Below are positions 22,007 through 34,009 of a stretch of DNA of 64,000 nucleotides, piece by piece (within the stretch, counting starts at the first letter, position 1; each line of letters opens with the position of its first letter). The translations under genes were made by a program, and so were the position numbers. This stretch comes from Hibiscus mutabilis (taxonomy: Eukaryota > Streptophyta > Magnoliopsida > Malvales > Malvaceae), in contig CM033723.1 of NCBI GenBank assembly GCA_019671005.1, positions 17,561,254-17,625,253 of the forward strand, given 5' to 3'. The notes beneath the pieces are model-generated. The model had not been told where the DNA came from. It ran no database searches and saw only the letters and a program-made list of their open reading frames with translations.

Positions 22007-22244
22007 CGTTGGATCAAATCTGATCCAACGGCTAGGATTTCACGATAAAGGGGCGGCCTTGATGCAATCTGGGAATTGATGGGAACGCTTGTGATGGTGA
22101 CACGTGGCATCTAGGAAACTGAGGGGTCAATGTGTGCTCCACACGCACGTGTGAAAGATAGCTAGACGGCGAGTGGGCTCACGCGCGACATATGGAAGGA
22201 CACTCTTGCTTCGATCTCGACCGTTGGATCAAGATTTGATCCAA
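22007..22244. repeat. Pair of GATC-centred palindromes in LTR
   Basis: CGTTGGATCA (22007-22016) is followed after four bases by its exact complement, ending at 22030. A second palindrome TTGGATCA/TGATCCAA is at 22224-22244. Equivalent pairs occur at 26664-26686 and near 26880, and at 62644-62668 and 62847-62874. All are in Ogre-like LTRs. Confidence 0.7.
22101..22108 (+). promoter_or_regulatory. G-box (CACGTGGC) in LTR
   Basis: CACGTGGC, the core bound by plant bZIP/bHLH factors, lies in the LTR and is kept in the sister LTR at 26758-26765. The related LTR at the right end of the window has a full palindrome GCCACGTGGC at 62772-62781. Function is inferred only. Confidence 0.45.
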
Positions 22245-22434
22245 GGACCCTTGATTGGCTACGTAAAAAGGAAGCCGAGTTAGATATGTAATTAGGGTTT
22301 TTGGTTAAGTCTGGATCGGGCTGAAAATGGGCCTTGTAAAGTATATTTTTGGGTTTATGTAATTTGGACTGAACATTCAATTTAATTGGGTTTTATATTT
22401 TCAGATTTGTTTACATGCATATTATAACTAATAA

Positions 22435-22553
<119 letters not shown>

Positions 22554-22925
22554 ATTATACTATAGTAATACGATGATACATACACATGCATGTATACGTA
22601 CACGGACATACACACACACATATACCATACACACACATTCAAATACTTATAGGTAGCACATACATAATTAATACGAATACACACATCAATTAATATATAC
22701 ATGCAAACAATGTAAAGCATACATGACCACACATACCATAGTAATTACTAATGCATTCATATCATGACATATATACCATACATACATTTACACACACCAC
22801 ACACATAGTTTACGTACACATTAATCACACATAATATAATATGTATACATGCTATATATTAATCATCAAACTAACTAATATATTAATATGGCAATTACAA
22901 ACCAGATGAAAATGAGTGATTACAG

Positions 22926-22971
22926 TTGCCCCTCTTTGCTTGTTCTTGTGGAACAGGAACAAAGCAAAGAT
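22926..22971 (-). other. Polypurine tract in a stem-loop
   Basis: Minus strand AGCAAAGAGGGGCA is the polypurine tract next to the 3' LTR. CTTTGCTTGTTC (plus strand) pairs with GAACAAAGCAAAG a few bases on, with one bulge, placing the tract at the base of a hairpin. The Ogre-like element at 13322-13408 has the same arrangement with different bases. Confidence 0.65.
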
Positions 22972-23119
22972 CATAAGCACTCATTTTTATCCAACTTCCC
23001 TATTTGTAGATTCGGAGTCACGTGTTCTTCTGGAACTCTCCGTTCTTCCTTCGGGTCCTTGAGCGCTATGCACCTGAATTTAGAAATCTTGATCTTAAGA
23101 AAGACGATCCTTACGAAAT

Positions 23120-23950
23120 GATTAAACTAAGAAGTTGATTTTAAGAAAAATATCCTTATGGAAGGATAAATTATAGAATTAATTTTTAGAAAAATATCCT
23201 TAAGAAAGGATTGAATCAAGAAATTTGATTTTAAGAAAAACATCCTTATGGAAGGATAAATTAAGGAATTAATTTTTAGAAAAATATCCTTAAGAAAGGA
23301 TTGAATTAAGAAATTTGATTTTAAGAAAAACATCCTTATGGAAGGATAAATTAAGGAATTAATTTTTTGAAAAAATATCCTTAAGAAATGATTGAATTAA
23401 GAAATTTGACTTTAAGAAAAACATCATTATGGAAGGATAAATTAAGGAATTAATTTTTAGAAAAATATCCTTAAGAAAGGATTGAATTAAGAAATTTTAT
23501 TTTAAGAAAAACATCTTTATGAAAGGATAAATTAAGGAATTAATTTTTAGAAAAATATCCTTAAGAAAGGATTGAATTAAGAAATTTGATTTTAAGAAAA
23601 ACATCCTTATGGAAGGATAAATTAAGGAATTAATTTTTAGAAAAATATCCTTAAGAAATGATTGAATTAAGAAATTTTACTTTAAGAAAAACATCCTTAT
23701 GGAAGGATAAATTAAGGAATTAATTTTTAGAAAAATATCCTTAAGAAGGATTGAATTAAGGAATTTGATTTTAAGAAAAACATCCTTATGGAAGGATAAA
23801 TTAAGGAATTGATTTTTAGAAAAATATCCTTAAGAAATGATTGAATTAAGAAATTTGATTTTAAGAAAAACATCCTTATGGAAGGATAAATTAAGGAATT
23901 ATTTTTTAGAAAAAATATCCTTAAGAAATGATTGAATTAAGAAATTTGAG
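23120..23950 (-). repeat. 90-bp tandem array in the Ogre-like interior
   Basis: About nine copies of a 90-bp unit, which is itself two diverged halves of about 45 bp. Each half contains a short palindrome: ATCCTTATGGAAGGAT in one, ATCCTTAAGAAAGGAT in the other. The array fills most of the space between polypurine tract and primer-binding site. Short minus-strand frames with a 30-residue period are a consequence of the repeat. Confidence 0.92.
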
Positions 23951-24026
23951 AAAACCGCCTAGACACCAAATTATAGGCTCCTTTCAACCGGGTTCAATTT
24001 AGGGGAATCCATTCGTTTATGCCCCT

Positions 24027-24122
24027 ACGAAGGAACGATATCCTCACGAAAGCATAAGGTACTCGAGCCCCAAAGGTACTTTGGCTAGGCACATACGAAG
24101 GAACGATATCCTCACGAAAGCA
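24027..24122. repeat. Two copies of a 27-bp direct repeat
   Basis: CGAAGGAACGATATCCTCAC followed by GAAAGCA occurs at about 24027 and again at about 24089. The ATCCT and GAAAG words echo the 90-bp array just upstream. Confidence 0.75.
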
Positions 24123-24310
24123 CTAGCATTTTCCCCCCACTTAAAAAGGACGGGTTTATATGCCAAATTTTAAATGCATTAAAATAAATGTGCAATTATA
24201 ATTGAATGTTAATTTAATAGTCACTTTAACCCGAAATTTTTGATATTAGTAAAACGGTAATTATTTGAAAAAGCTTGACACTCTTTTTGTTTTTGAAAAA
24301 CAAAAAATGT

Positions 24311-24328
24311 TCTCCAACGGAGTCGCCA
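24311..24328 (-). other. Primer-binding site of the Ogre-like element
   Basis: Minus strand TGGCGACTCCGTTGGAGA starts two bases after the 5' LTR end. It resembles the tRNA-Arg type of site described for Ogre elements; the tRNA assignment is from memory. A shorter copy, TGGCGACTC, is present inside each LTR (24444-24452 and 19851-19860). Confidence 0.75.
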
Positions 24329-24330
24329 TC

Positions 24331-27300
24331 TATAGCGATATCCCTTTCTTTCACTAAAAAATGTTTTAAGGTGTTTGGAGGTCTTTCGGATTTAAAATAT
24401 GTATTCCGTGGGGCTTTATAAAAACCGTGTTTTATTTAAAATAGAGTCGCCACCGGCCACTAAGGTAGGCCAGACACCATAAAAACCAGAGATTTTTTAA
24501 AAATGTCGGGTTCGGGAGTCGATTACGAATGGGGAAGGATTAGCACCCCCACGCCGCCTAAAATTGGTACTTTAATAATTTTCGCTTTATTAATATTAAA
24601 ATTTCTGGATTAAAGTGACGATCAAATTAAAATTCGGTTATAAGTGCTAGTAGATTTTAAGGGTCCCGTTATTCGAGAGTAAATTGATAAACTATTATCA
24701 CTGCGCTTGATATTGGCCACGTTTACTCTCAAATAAAAGGGCACCGCATTGACAATTAATATTTCGTCATGCAATCATAGAAAACAAATATAGAACATAC
24801 AATTTACATTGACATGATACTTAAAAAAACATAAAATATAAATATTACAAAATTAAACAAAAATAAATAAATGCATGAACATGGATAACTAACGCATCTT
24901 AATAAAAAGACAAATCATGAGTAAAGAATAGAAGAAAAATATGCTTCCAAAATTAGATCAATCAACTACAACATGCTTGAACACACAAGAAAACCCAAAT
25001 ATGATATGCATGACAATTCATAAAACATGAAGCTAAACTAATAAATTAAAGCAACACATTAACATATATACAAAAAAACTTAATATCTAGCATATAACAT
25101 AATTCACATGTTTAAAGAAAAGACACATCATGAAACTAACATACAACAGAATTATCATCACACTAACATGTAACCTAAGATGCAAAACAAAAAAAGAACA
25201 TACTAGAACACATATATATACATGAGAAAAAACTAAATTAAACAAGATTACTTACTAAGACTCGTGTATACAACATGAACGAACGAACTATATGATACAT
25301 TAGCATGATGTTGTACATAAAAGAAAACACGCTTAAATAAACACGACAAGGATGACACAATAATATGAAAAAAACAAAGCATAAAAAAAATTGACATGCC
25401 ACTAGCTAACATACATCATGATGTACAAAATGAACGAACAAAGAAAACACATTAACATGGATATGGATATATGAATTAAACATAACATAAAAAGGACATA
25501 TAATAATAACACATAAATTAAAACACAAAACATGATATCACAAATATGAAAACATGCTAAAAACGATGAAAACATACTAAAAAGAAATAAATGGCATGAA
25601 TATTTAGAATAATAAAAAGGGACCGAAATGAGTGAAAATAAAACAGGAGGACAGAAATTAAAAGAAAAAAACACATTCAAGGATTACATTAGAAACTGAA
25701 ATGGGGTTACGAGGACTGAACGTGCAATATACCCAAGGGGCAAGCCCAAAGTGTAAGAAACTAATACGCGGAAGGACTAGAGGTGAGATTTTGCCACTTA
25801 AAAACTGGATTCGGTCAATTTAAGGGTGAAATTGAAATTCTTGGAAAACAAGGGAGGACTAAAGTTGTAATTGGACCAAGGGGCAGACTCGTTTTTCAAA
25901 AAACAAAAATGCGGGACTCCTTAATGAGTAATTATACCATTTTAAAAAAAATTGTTTATAAAACACCCTAACCGGCCTCATCTTTCCCTCTTTTTCATTT
26001 TTAGCCCTTTAGAGAGAAAGCTCTCATTTTCTCTTCGATTTCCAGAAAACGCAACCCCAAACTTCCCTCTGCCGCCGTAGTTTCTAAAACCCGACAGTGG
26101 TCTGGCTACTCCGGCCACCGCCCTCAACACTCAAACGTCCTAAAAACCTAACCATAACTCCTTTCCATAATAAAAAGAACCTCTCTATCCTTAAGAAAAC
26201 CGAATCAAAGCCTTCCAGAAACTACAAACCTCCTATTTTGAAACCGCAAAACTCAGATCCCTTGTTATTTCGAAACAAATAAACAAAGAAAATCCCCTTT
26301 TGTGGCTCACTCCTCGGAGTTTATCGCCGGCAAGGAAGGATTTTTCCTTAGGTAAAATTTATTCATTTTTTATTTGTACTTATTATTTTTTACATGTATG
26401 TATGAGATTAGAAAAAGAAGGGATGAGATTACCAATGGAAACTTGTATATTTTTTTGAAACTAATAAGTTGTCCCTTACAGAATATTGGTCTGATACATA
26501 TATCCTGCTTTTACTTTGGTAGAAAGTACTATAAAAATACATATTTGTCTGATTTTGGTACTGATAACCCCTTTTCTTTTGTGTCTTTTGCACGTCTGAT
26601 TTGGTGCGGTGGTTGGTACGGCCGGCATGGTGGTGGTGATCCCCTGGCAGATGCATCCTTGGTCGTTGGATCTGTTCTGATCCAACAACTAGGATTTCAC
26701 GATAAAGGGACGACCCTGATACAATCTGGGAATTGGTCAGAGCGCTTGTGATGGTGACACGTGGCATCTGGGAAACCGAGGGGTCAGTGCGTGCTCCAAA
26801 CACGCCTGTGGAAGACAACTGAATGGCTAGTGGGCTCATGCGCGGCTGATGGAAGGACGCTCTTGCTTCGATCTCGACCGTTAGATCAAGATTTGATCCA
26901 ACAACCCTTGATTGGCTGCGTAAAAATGAAGCTGAGTTAGATATGTAATTAGGGTTTTTGGTTAAGTCTGGATCGGGCTTGTAAACTATATTTTTGGGTT
27001 TTATGTAATTTGGACTAAACATTCAATTTAATTGGGTTTTATATTTTCAGATTTGTTTACATGCATATTATAACTAATAATAATAGTAGTAGTAGTAATT
27101 ATACTATAGTAATACGATGATACATACACAAGCATGTATACGTACACAGACACATACACACATATACCATACACACACATTCAAATACTTATAGGTAGCA
27201 CATACATAATTAATACGAATACACACGTCAATTAATATATACATGCAAACAATGTAAAGCATACATGACTACATATACCATAACAATTACTAATACATTC

Positions 27301-27481
27301 ATAACATGACATATATACCATACATACATTTACACACATCACACACATAGTTTACGTACACATTAATCACACATATATGATAAACACATAATATAATATG
27401 TATACATGTTATATATTAATCATTAAACTAACTAATATATTAATATGGTAATTACAAACCAGATAAAAATGAGTAATTACA
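24331..27481 (-). repeat. 5' LTR of the short Ogre-like element
   Basis: Begins TATAGCGATA (TG changed to TA) and ends GTAATTACA. It retains the conserved block GGTGCTAATCCTTCCCC (complement at 24531-24547) that the sister LTR has lost. It has a 197-codon minus-strand frame (26429-27022) that is broken in the sister LTR, so coding is unlikely. The region 27100-27420 is rich in CACATA-type simple sequence. Confidence 0.9.
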
Positions 27482-27486
27482 ACAAG

Positions 27487-28196
27487 ACATCATTTTTATG
27501 ATGTCTATGAAGAAAAAAGAGTTAGAGGTGTACCAACCTTACTCCTATAGCTAAGAATAAAACTCCTAGACCAAAGCTCAAACCTTCATCTTACCTTGAG
27601 CCTTAGAAGCTTCTTCAACCTCTTTCACTACAAGGAGATATTGCAAAACAAGTTACAACATTGTTGAAAGATTAAGGGATATAAATAGAAGAGTTTTACA
27701 ACAAGAAATGAAGCTAAATTTTCAATTCTCGTTCTTCCTCCTCAACCCCATCAAAACCCATTTTCTCCAAACTCCACAATTTCCCTTCATCCTTACCTTG
27801 ATTGATAGATCATTGGATGTAGTTTTAAATCCCTTAAGCCAAAATCCAAAAATGATACTCTAAACAACAAAACTTTGACCTTTTCTTTTTGTGTTGAGGT
27901 AAGGAAGAAGAAAAGGGTGTAGGAAAAGCATGGGGAACAAGAGTGATATCACACTTCCCTTTTTTCTGTAGGGGGTTTACTGCCAAACCAGCCTTTGCTT
28001 TTAAATAAGGGGAAATTATACCATAACTCCCTTAAATCTCTTCCTATTACACAAAAGATCAAGCCCAAGCCCAAGAACAAGGAACAAGCTTTTATAAGTC
28101 CACAACAAGCTAATCGTGCTCAACACTTTGGTCTACACACAAAGTTTACGACTTGGGTGAACCCGACCCACTAATTTTAAAATTCGAGTCATTTCA
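27487..28196 (-). mobile_element. Chromovirus 1, 3' LTR, proximal part
   Basis: On the minus strand the LTR begins TGAAATGACTCG at 28196, right after a purine-rich tract GATGGAAGAG. It runs to the ACAAG site where the Ogre-like element is inserted, and continues at 19736. Confidence 0.78.
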
Positions 28197-29235
28197 ACTC
28201 TTCCATCTTTAAAGAAAATTTCGTCTTTGAAATTTACCTAATGGAAATGGATACGGGTAAAGCAATTTCATGTCTTCCTCGATTTTCCACGTGGCTTACT
28301 CGACACCATAGTTCCTCTACAATATTTTTACTAAGGGTATACACTTGTTGTGAAGCTCTTTCACTCCTCTATCAAGAACTCTTATTGGCTCCTCCTCATA
28401 GATCAAATCATTGCTGATTTCGATCTCCTCAAGCGGGATAACATGTGAATGGTTAGAACAGTAACGTCTTAAAATGGAAACATGAAAAACATGTTTTTAT
28501 GGATGTGCGCCATCTCTAGAGGTAGAGTTAAACGATAAGCCACGAGTCTAACCCCCTCTAAGATCTCATATGGTCTAATAAACCTCAGGCTCAACTTACC
28601 CTTCCATCCAAAATAGATTACTCTTTTCCATGGGGACACCTTGAGCAACACTCTATCACCCACCTCATACTCGATATGCTTACGCTTCAAATCCGCGTAA
28701 GCTTTCTGCTGATCAAAGGCAGCTTGCAATCTTTACTTGATGATTTAAAATTTTTCGTAGGTTTGCTTGATTAAATCAGATTTTATGATCCTCCTCTCGT
28801 TGAGTTCTGTCCAACACAAGGGTGTCCTACACTTACACCCATACAAAGCCTCAAACGGGGCCATCTTGATACTTGACTAGAAACTGTTGTTATAAGAAAA
28901 CTCAACTAGCGGAAGATGTTCCTCCCAACTTCCCTCTAAATCAATGATTCAACAAAGCAACATATCCTCTAAAATCTAGATAACTCGCTTAGACTTACTA
29001 TCGGTCTGAGAATGAAAAACGGTACTGAAATACAATCTAGTATCCAAAGCCTCATAGATCTTTTTTATAGCCTGGCTGTAAATCGAGGATCACTATCAGA
29101 GATGATCGAAGATAGTACCCCATACAACCTCATGATCTTCTGGATGTACAAACGAGCCAACCACTCAAGAGCCAAAACTTACACTTGTTGTACTTGGTGT
29201 AAAGCTGTCTATCTCTCAAGATTTGGAGGACAACA
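28197..29235 (-). pseudogene. Chromovirus 1 pol: RT thumb, integrase and chromodomain remnants
   Basis: On the minus strand, from 29235 down, the translation gives the end of reverse transcriptase (LQILRDRQLY, KCKFWLL), then jumps straight into the integrase core (SIISDSDPRFT), then PFEALYGCKCRTPLCW, QKAYADLKRKHIEYEVGDRV (28469-28729) and a decayed chromodomain (EEEPIRVLDRGVKEL, then ATWKIEEDM). RNase H and the N-terminal integrase are missing, so a deletion of more than a kilobase preceded or accompanied decay. Stops and frameshifts are frequent. The order RT-integrase-chromodomain places it among Ty3/gypsy chromoviruses. The RT continues at 37950 on the other side of the Athila-like insertion. 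Confidence 0.85.
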
Positions 29236-30840
29236 TGTTACATCTCCAAAAGTACTATTTTTAATGCCAATCTTACAATGATTTTGCTTTTTTTTAGGTA
29301 CATTTAGTTGCATAAGGTTGTTAAAATCATGCATTTGCATAAGGAGTTTAGAATTTTGTCTATGTCAGTGTGAATGGTTGTTTTGTTGACAATTTTACAT
29401 ATTTGGCCCAGAAATGAGACACATAAAAGAATGCCAGAGAGAATGCCGAGTTGCTATTGGCAGCGAAGGACCAGAAGAGAAATGCCAAGCACATTGGCAA
29501 TAGGATGCCAGAAGCCGGCCCGAAAAAATAGGACCAGATCAGGCTACGAAAAAGTAACATTTGATCAAACTCCAAAAAAATAGGAAGGCAAAAAAATAGG
29601 ATGCCAAGTCTGTCTAGCACAGATGAATCGAACGATTCCAAGCTCGACTGCCAAAGGATCGACGGCACATAACGTTAGCCCTAGTGAAAACCTGATAAGC
29701 TTATCACCTTATCATCTCATCACTTCAAATATGGATAAGATGATCACATCCCTTATCCCTTGGCACATTCAAATTTCAAACGTGAAGACTTATCCTAGAG
29801 CTTCCTTGTACGCCTATTTAAAGACCAACCAAGCTAGCATTCGATGAGTGGTTTTTGGAGGATGAACTTGCAGGCTATGATCGGAAAAGGAAGTCTGCGT
29901 GGTTCAACCAGGTAGATCGAGGGCTTGGAGCCATTGAAGGGCTGCACCGAGAGACCCCCTTATTGCCCATTCTCTTTGTTTAGTTATTTTTATTTTTTAA
30001 TGATGATGTATTTTGAAAACGTTTATGGTTTTTTAGTTAAATCCCTCACCATGAACTAACTTAATATTTGGTGTGGGATGTTTACGATGAAACGCCGTTT
30101 TCATGTTTAGTTTTTTAATAATAAATCTACCTTGGCAATGTTTTATCTATTCGGCATACTTTAATGTTTTCTAAATACTATGCCAAGTGAGAGCTGGCAC
30201 TGATGGCCTATTGTGCCTCAATATCTTAACAGACTTGGGGTGACAACGATTAAGTTGTTGAATACTGAGGAGAGAAGCTTCGAAAGAAGTCGTTCAAGTA
30301 GATGAACTTACTTCGGGAGTGAAATCTACCCCTTAGGAGTATAGATTGGATCTTAATCAAATTGGTTTATTTAAAAGCATGCACTATAGAGATATAGGGG
30401 TTTTTACATGATCAATTTAGGGCAATGACCATCGAGAGGGGCTTTGCTAATTTTGAATCTACTCGGCAAACAATGCCAAGATAGGTTGTTACTAAAGGCT
30501 GGCACGACATAAATAGCGTGAAAACCAGACATTCCCTGCCAATGCTCATCATTCATAAAAGCACATTCCTTGCCAACGTCTTTACTTTACTTTTATTTCT
30601 TTTCTTTTCAAATATTTCCAAAACCAACTTCAAAACAAATCAACTTTTTCTTAAAGGCAAGTAACAATCAAAGCAATTGAATTCCAAGTCAATCTCTGTG
30701 GGATCGATACTCAGCTTACCAGCTGTATTACTTGCAGACCGTGTATACTTGCACGCAAAAGACTCATCTTGGAACTATTTTATATTTTTCTAACACATAT
30801 CTTTTGCCCCTTTTGCCAGCATTCACTTAGAGAGTCTACA
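29236..30840 (+). repeat. 5' LTR of the Athila-like element
   Basis: Starts TGTTACATCTCC and ends GAGAGTCTACA. It is close to the 3' LTR but has lost about 25 bases near 29512 and a few bases near 29398. Confidence 0.92.
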
Positions 30841-30846
30841 AGTTTT

Positions 30847-30864
30847 TGGCGCCGTTGCCGGGGA
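30847..30864 (+). other. Primer-binding site of the Athila-like element
   Basis: TGGCGCCGTTGCCGGGGA lies six bases after the 5' LTR end, matching the tRNA-Asp-type site of Athila/Tat retrotransposons. Confidence 0.88.
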
Positions 30865-30982
30865 TTGCGACGGAATTTATTGCTTTAATTTTTACTTGTT
30901 TTTTTGTTTTCATTTTACTAACTTTGTTTTTTTTGTTTTGATCATTTTTTCTTTATTTTAGGAAAGCTGCAAAAAAAAGAGT

Positions 30983-32685
30983 ATGGGCAGCCACATATGG
31001 TATGATGATGACTACATTTTCCCACTTATGATTGCCAATAGCCAACTCCAAGAGCGGTCCATGAGAAAAGATGATATGAAATGCATGAAGAGGATGCCTA
31101 TACAACACTCTCGGCACATATTTCTAACTTGAAAAACATGATTACATCAATGCAAGTGCCTAAGAACTCCAGCAAAAGGCAAGCAACACCCGTTGTTTGT
31201 TCATATTGTAGAGGATGCCACTCGTTTGTCAATTGCCCCTTCAACCCTAATTCCTATTGTTACATGGGGGATTGTAATGTGAACAACCCTTCCTCCTACA
31301 ACTTCAACCAAGGATGGAACTAGCAGTAGAATATTTTTTGGAATAATCAAGACGATGATTATTTTTATGCACCTAACAACTTTGCTGTGCCACCAGACTT
31401 CAACCAAATGCCATCCCAAGGTAGCATTCTTTATGAGAAATCAGTGACAGATCTTTATGGATCCAACAGATCGTTTGGCATGGCAGGATTGCCTTCAGAA
31501 ATGCCAGTGCACAATAATCTACCTCAAGAGCAAACAAATTACAATAGAAACACACATGAAGAAGCCATGGATGCTATGAAAAGCTTGGAAGAACAAGTCA
31601 TGAGGCTTGCCAATGCTGTGAATGGCATGCCTCAAGAGAACGAGATAGAGCTTCCATCAAGGCAGCAAAAGGTGGCAAACACTTCGGTTAGTGGTAATAA
31701 TCAGAATGCCAAGCCAACACTACATCAACAAGCTGACAATTTTCTTCCTTCATCTGCCCCTCAAGGAATTCAGAATCAACATTACGAGTATCAGGTTTTT
31801 CCTAACACACTTGAATCAATATATTATACTGATGAAGAATATTCAACAACAGGTACATTGGACTCATTAGTGGTAATAGAGTGTGAGGAAAAAATTGAGG
31901 GCAAGGATCTTGAACACAACAACATCGAGGGAAGGCTAGATAATGTTGCCAAGTTCGATGCCAGGGCAGAAGGGCAATATTTTGAAGTTCCAAACCAAGA
32001 AGACGAAGGCAATCAGCCAATTATTTGCCAGGAAGAGAACTCAGTGCCAGCAAGTGAACCCAAAGAAGTAGAAAAAAAAGAGACAAAGGCTAATGATGCC
32101 ATAATAACACTATCTAATGCCAGACCATTGTCTAATGCCAGACCACTATCTGGTGCCATACCACTATCTGATGCTAGACCTCCAGAAACTCTACCATGTG
32201 ATACGGATAATGCTCAGCAAAAAGGGAGAGAACAAAGCAAAACTGTCACTCCCCTAAGCGGTAACCAAGTTAAGATTTTAACGTGTAAAGAAGAGCCAAT
32301 TATTTTCCATGTGAATAAATTAATGCCAACGGAAGAAACCAAAGAAGTTGAGAAAGGGAAAGCAAGCACCAACAATGCCAGATCTCAATCTGATGCCAAC
32401 ACCACCTCGGCACAACCAGTGAAGCCAGTAATTGCCAACCCTACATTGGTAAGACTAATAAATGTTACTTTTAATATTGACAAATCTCTTAAGTGTGCAA
32501 ATAAACATGAAGAATGTCATGCAGTTGAGCCAATAGAATCCATTTTGGATGAGAACCTGGCACTGACTTGCCAAGGAATGAAAGTTGGTGCCATTAAACA
32601 TAAGCGCGATGGCAAAACAATTGAGCGACAGAGAAGGTCGATTTTGTTCATGATTGATGCCATGAAGCAAGGTGTGCTTAGATAG
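30983..32685 (+). pseudogene. Gag-like frame with zinc knuckle and repeats
   Basis: The start ATG at 30983 gives MGSHIWYDDDYIFPLMIAN, then a frameshift near 31080 leads into the next frame. That frame has CSYCRGCHSFVNCP (about 31198-31240), like the Athila Gag zinc knuckle, followed by NFNQGWN. Two TAG stops (31321 and 31327) interrupt the place where Athila Gag has a GWRNHPNFSW-like motif; WNNQ follows directly. The same frame continues as a clean 432-codon stretch from 31387 to 32685, rich in E, N and P, with four repeats of about eight residues (SNARPLSN, SGAIPLSD) near 32110-32180. It would encode a capsid protein if read through; as it stands it is broken. No aspartic protease or polymerase follows. 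Confidence 0.72.
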
Positions 32686-32713
32686 CTAGTTACTGGAAAA
32701 AAGTGGAGTCCAA

Positions 32714-32950
32714 ATGGCAGAAAATGAAGAACTGAAGCAAGAGAATTTGGCCATGATAATAATGCCAAAGATGGTACCGCCAGAAATTAAAGATTTACCT
32801 AAGAATGCTATGGCAAGTCTGGAACCGGTTGAGGATACATACACCTTGGCATCAAACAAAATAGAAGGACCACAGCCTAAGCACTACTGGGGTGCTGAAT
32901 TCAATCAAAGATTTGATAGGCCTACAGGAAGAGGTATTTTTGTTTTCTGA
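32714..32950 (+). pseudogene. Short frame after gag
   Basis: A 78-codon frame (MAENEELKQENLAM...) that ends RPTGRGIFVF. No family is recognised. It shares the TGCCA-rich wording and acidic composition of the frame before it and may be its continuation after a frameshift. Confidence 0.35.
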
Positions 32951-33319
32951 TGTGGTTATTCAAAACCCCCATGGCAAAACATTCTCCTTTGTTGAGCAAT
33001 CTAGAGTTCATCATACTCAAAGGTAAACAATTCTTTGGCTTTCTATGTTGGTTATTCAAACAAAAGATTGCCACAGACTGAAGCACTACCGGGAAGGAAA
33101 TTGGAATAATGCCAAAGAGACCATTCTCATTGCGAAAATTCGGTAACTCTTTGCCAACTCAGTTTGAGCATTGTGAATAATTTAGAAGAATTATTTTTTC
33201 AGTACTTATGATATCTCAGTTTTAAATTTTTAGTTTTTCATTTATTTTATTTTTCTGTTTTGAAAGGTTCCTTTGAGTGAATGCAGGATTTTTGTTGCCA
33301 AGGCAATGACTAGCATGGG

Positions 33320-33980
33320 GTGATTGAACAAAATGCGGAGAATGAACTTGTTGTAGAGGATGAACACACCAAGTTTGTGGAAACCTTGGATGATGCCAAG
33401 AGGAAGATGATGTTGAAGGAACTTTGTGAACTTGTCCCTAAGTGGACTGTGTCATCAAAATACCGTCAGACGGTGAAGCGACTGGCATTGAAAGACTGGC
33501 ATTGTTACATTCAATCATTATGGGCCGCAAGTTCAATATTGGATGTATCATTATTGATGAAACTTATAAATGCGCCGATAAGGATAATGGGAGTTTATGT
33601 TTCCTTTTATTGATTTCTAACATTTGCATGTAGCATAGCGTGCCAAAGTTTGATATAGATAAAGCTCAAGAGCTCAAGGGAACGACGATCACTCTTTCCT
33701 TGTGGAGGTAACTCGTTATTGATGAGAAAGGTAAGGGAAAGGTAGCCGAGTCTGTGCCAAAGGCAAGGATGCCAAAGGTAGTGACCGAGACTCCGATGTC
33801 ATCTGGTTCTTTGGAAATGCTTTCCCAGATATATCAACGCCGGGAGGTTATCCTCCAGAAATTAAAGAAAGCCAAGGAGCGAAACTTGATGATTTGGGAG
33901 TATGTTCATGTCAGGGACCATGCCATGAAGAAAACACGTAAGGACATGTCTGTCCACACACTGACAGCATTTTTTTGAGT
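33320..33980 (+). pseudogene. Plant transposon-type domain, copy A
   Basis: Broken frames read ELVPKWTVSSKYRQTVKRL, ALKDWHCYIQS, then in another frame KFNIGCIIIDETYKCADKDN, GSLCFLLLISNICM, VPKFDIDKAQ and GTTITLSLWR, with a C-terminal part SLEMLSQIYQRREVILQKLK. The order of phrases resembles the 'putative plant transposon protein' domain (PF20167 as I recall it), common in plant retroelement-linked frames. It is a diverged tandem copy of the sequence at 34010-34880. Stops and frame changes show it is not functional as one protein. Confidence 0.6.
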
Positions 33981-34009
33981 TCCTTGTAGACCTCCATGCC
34001 AAGGATGAC

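Noticed and set aside
26429..27022. 197-residue minus-strand frame in an LTR
   Set aside because: Unusually long for LTR DNA, but the sister LTR breaks the same frame and no family features are seen.
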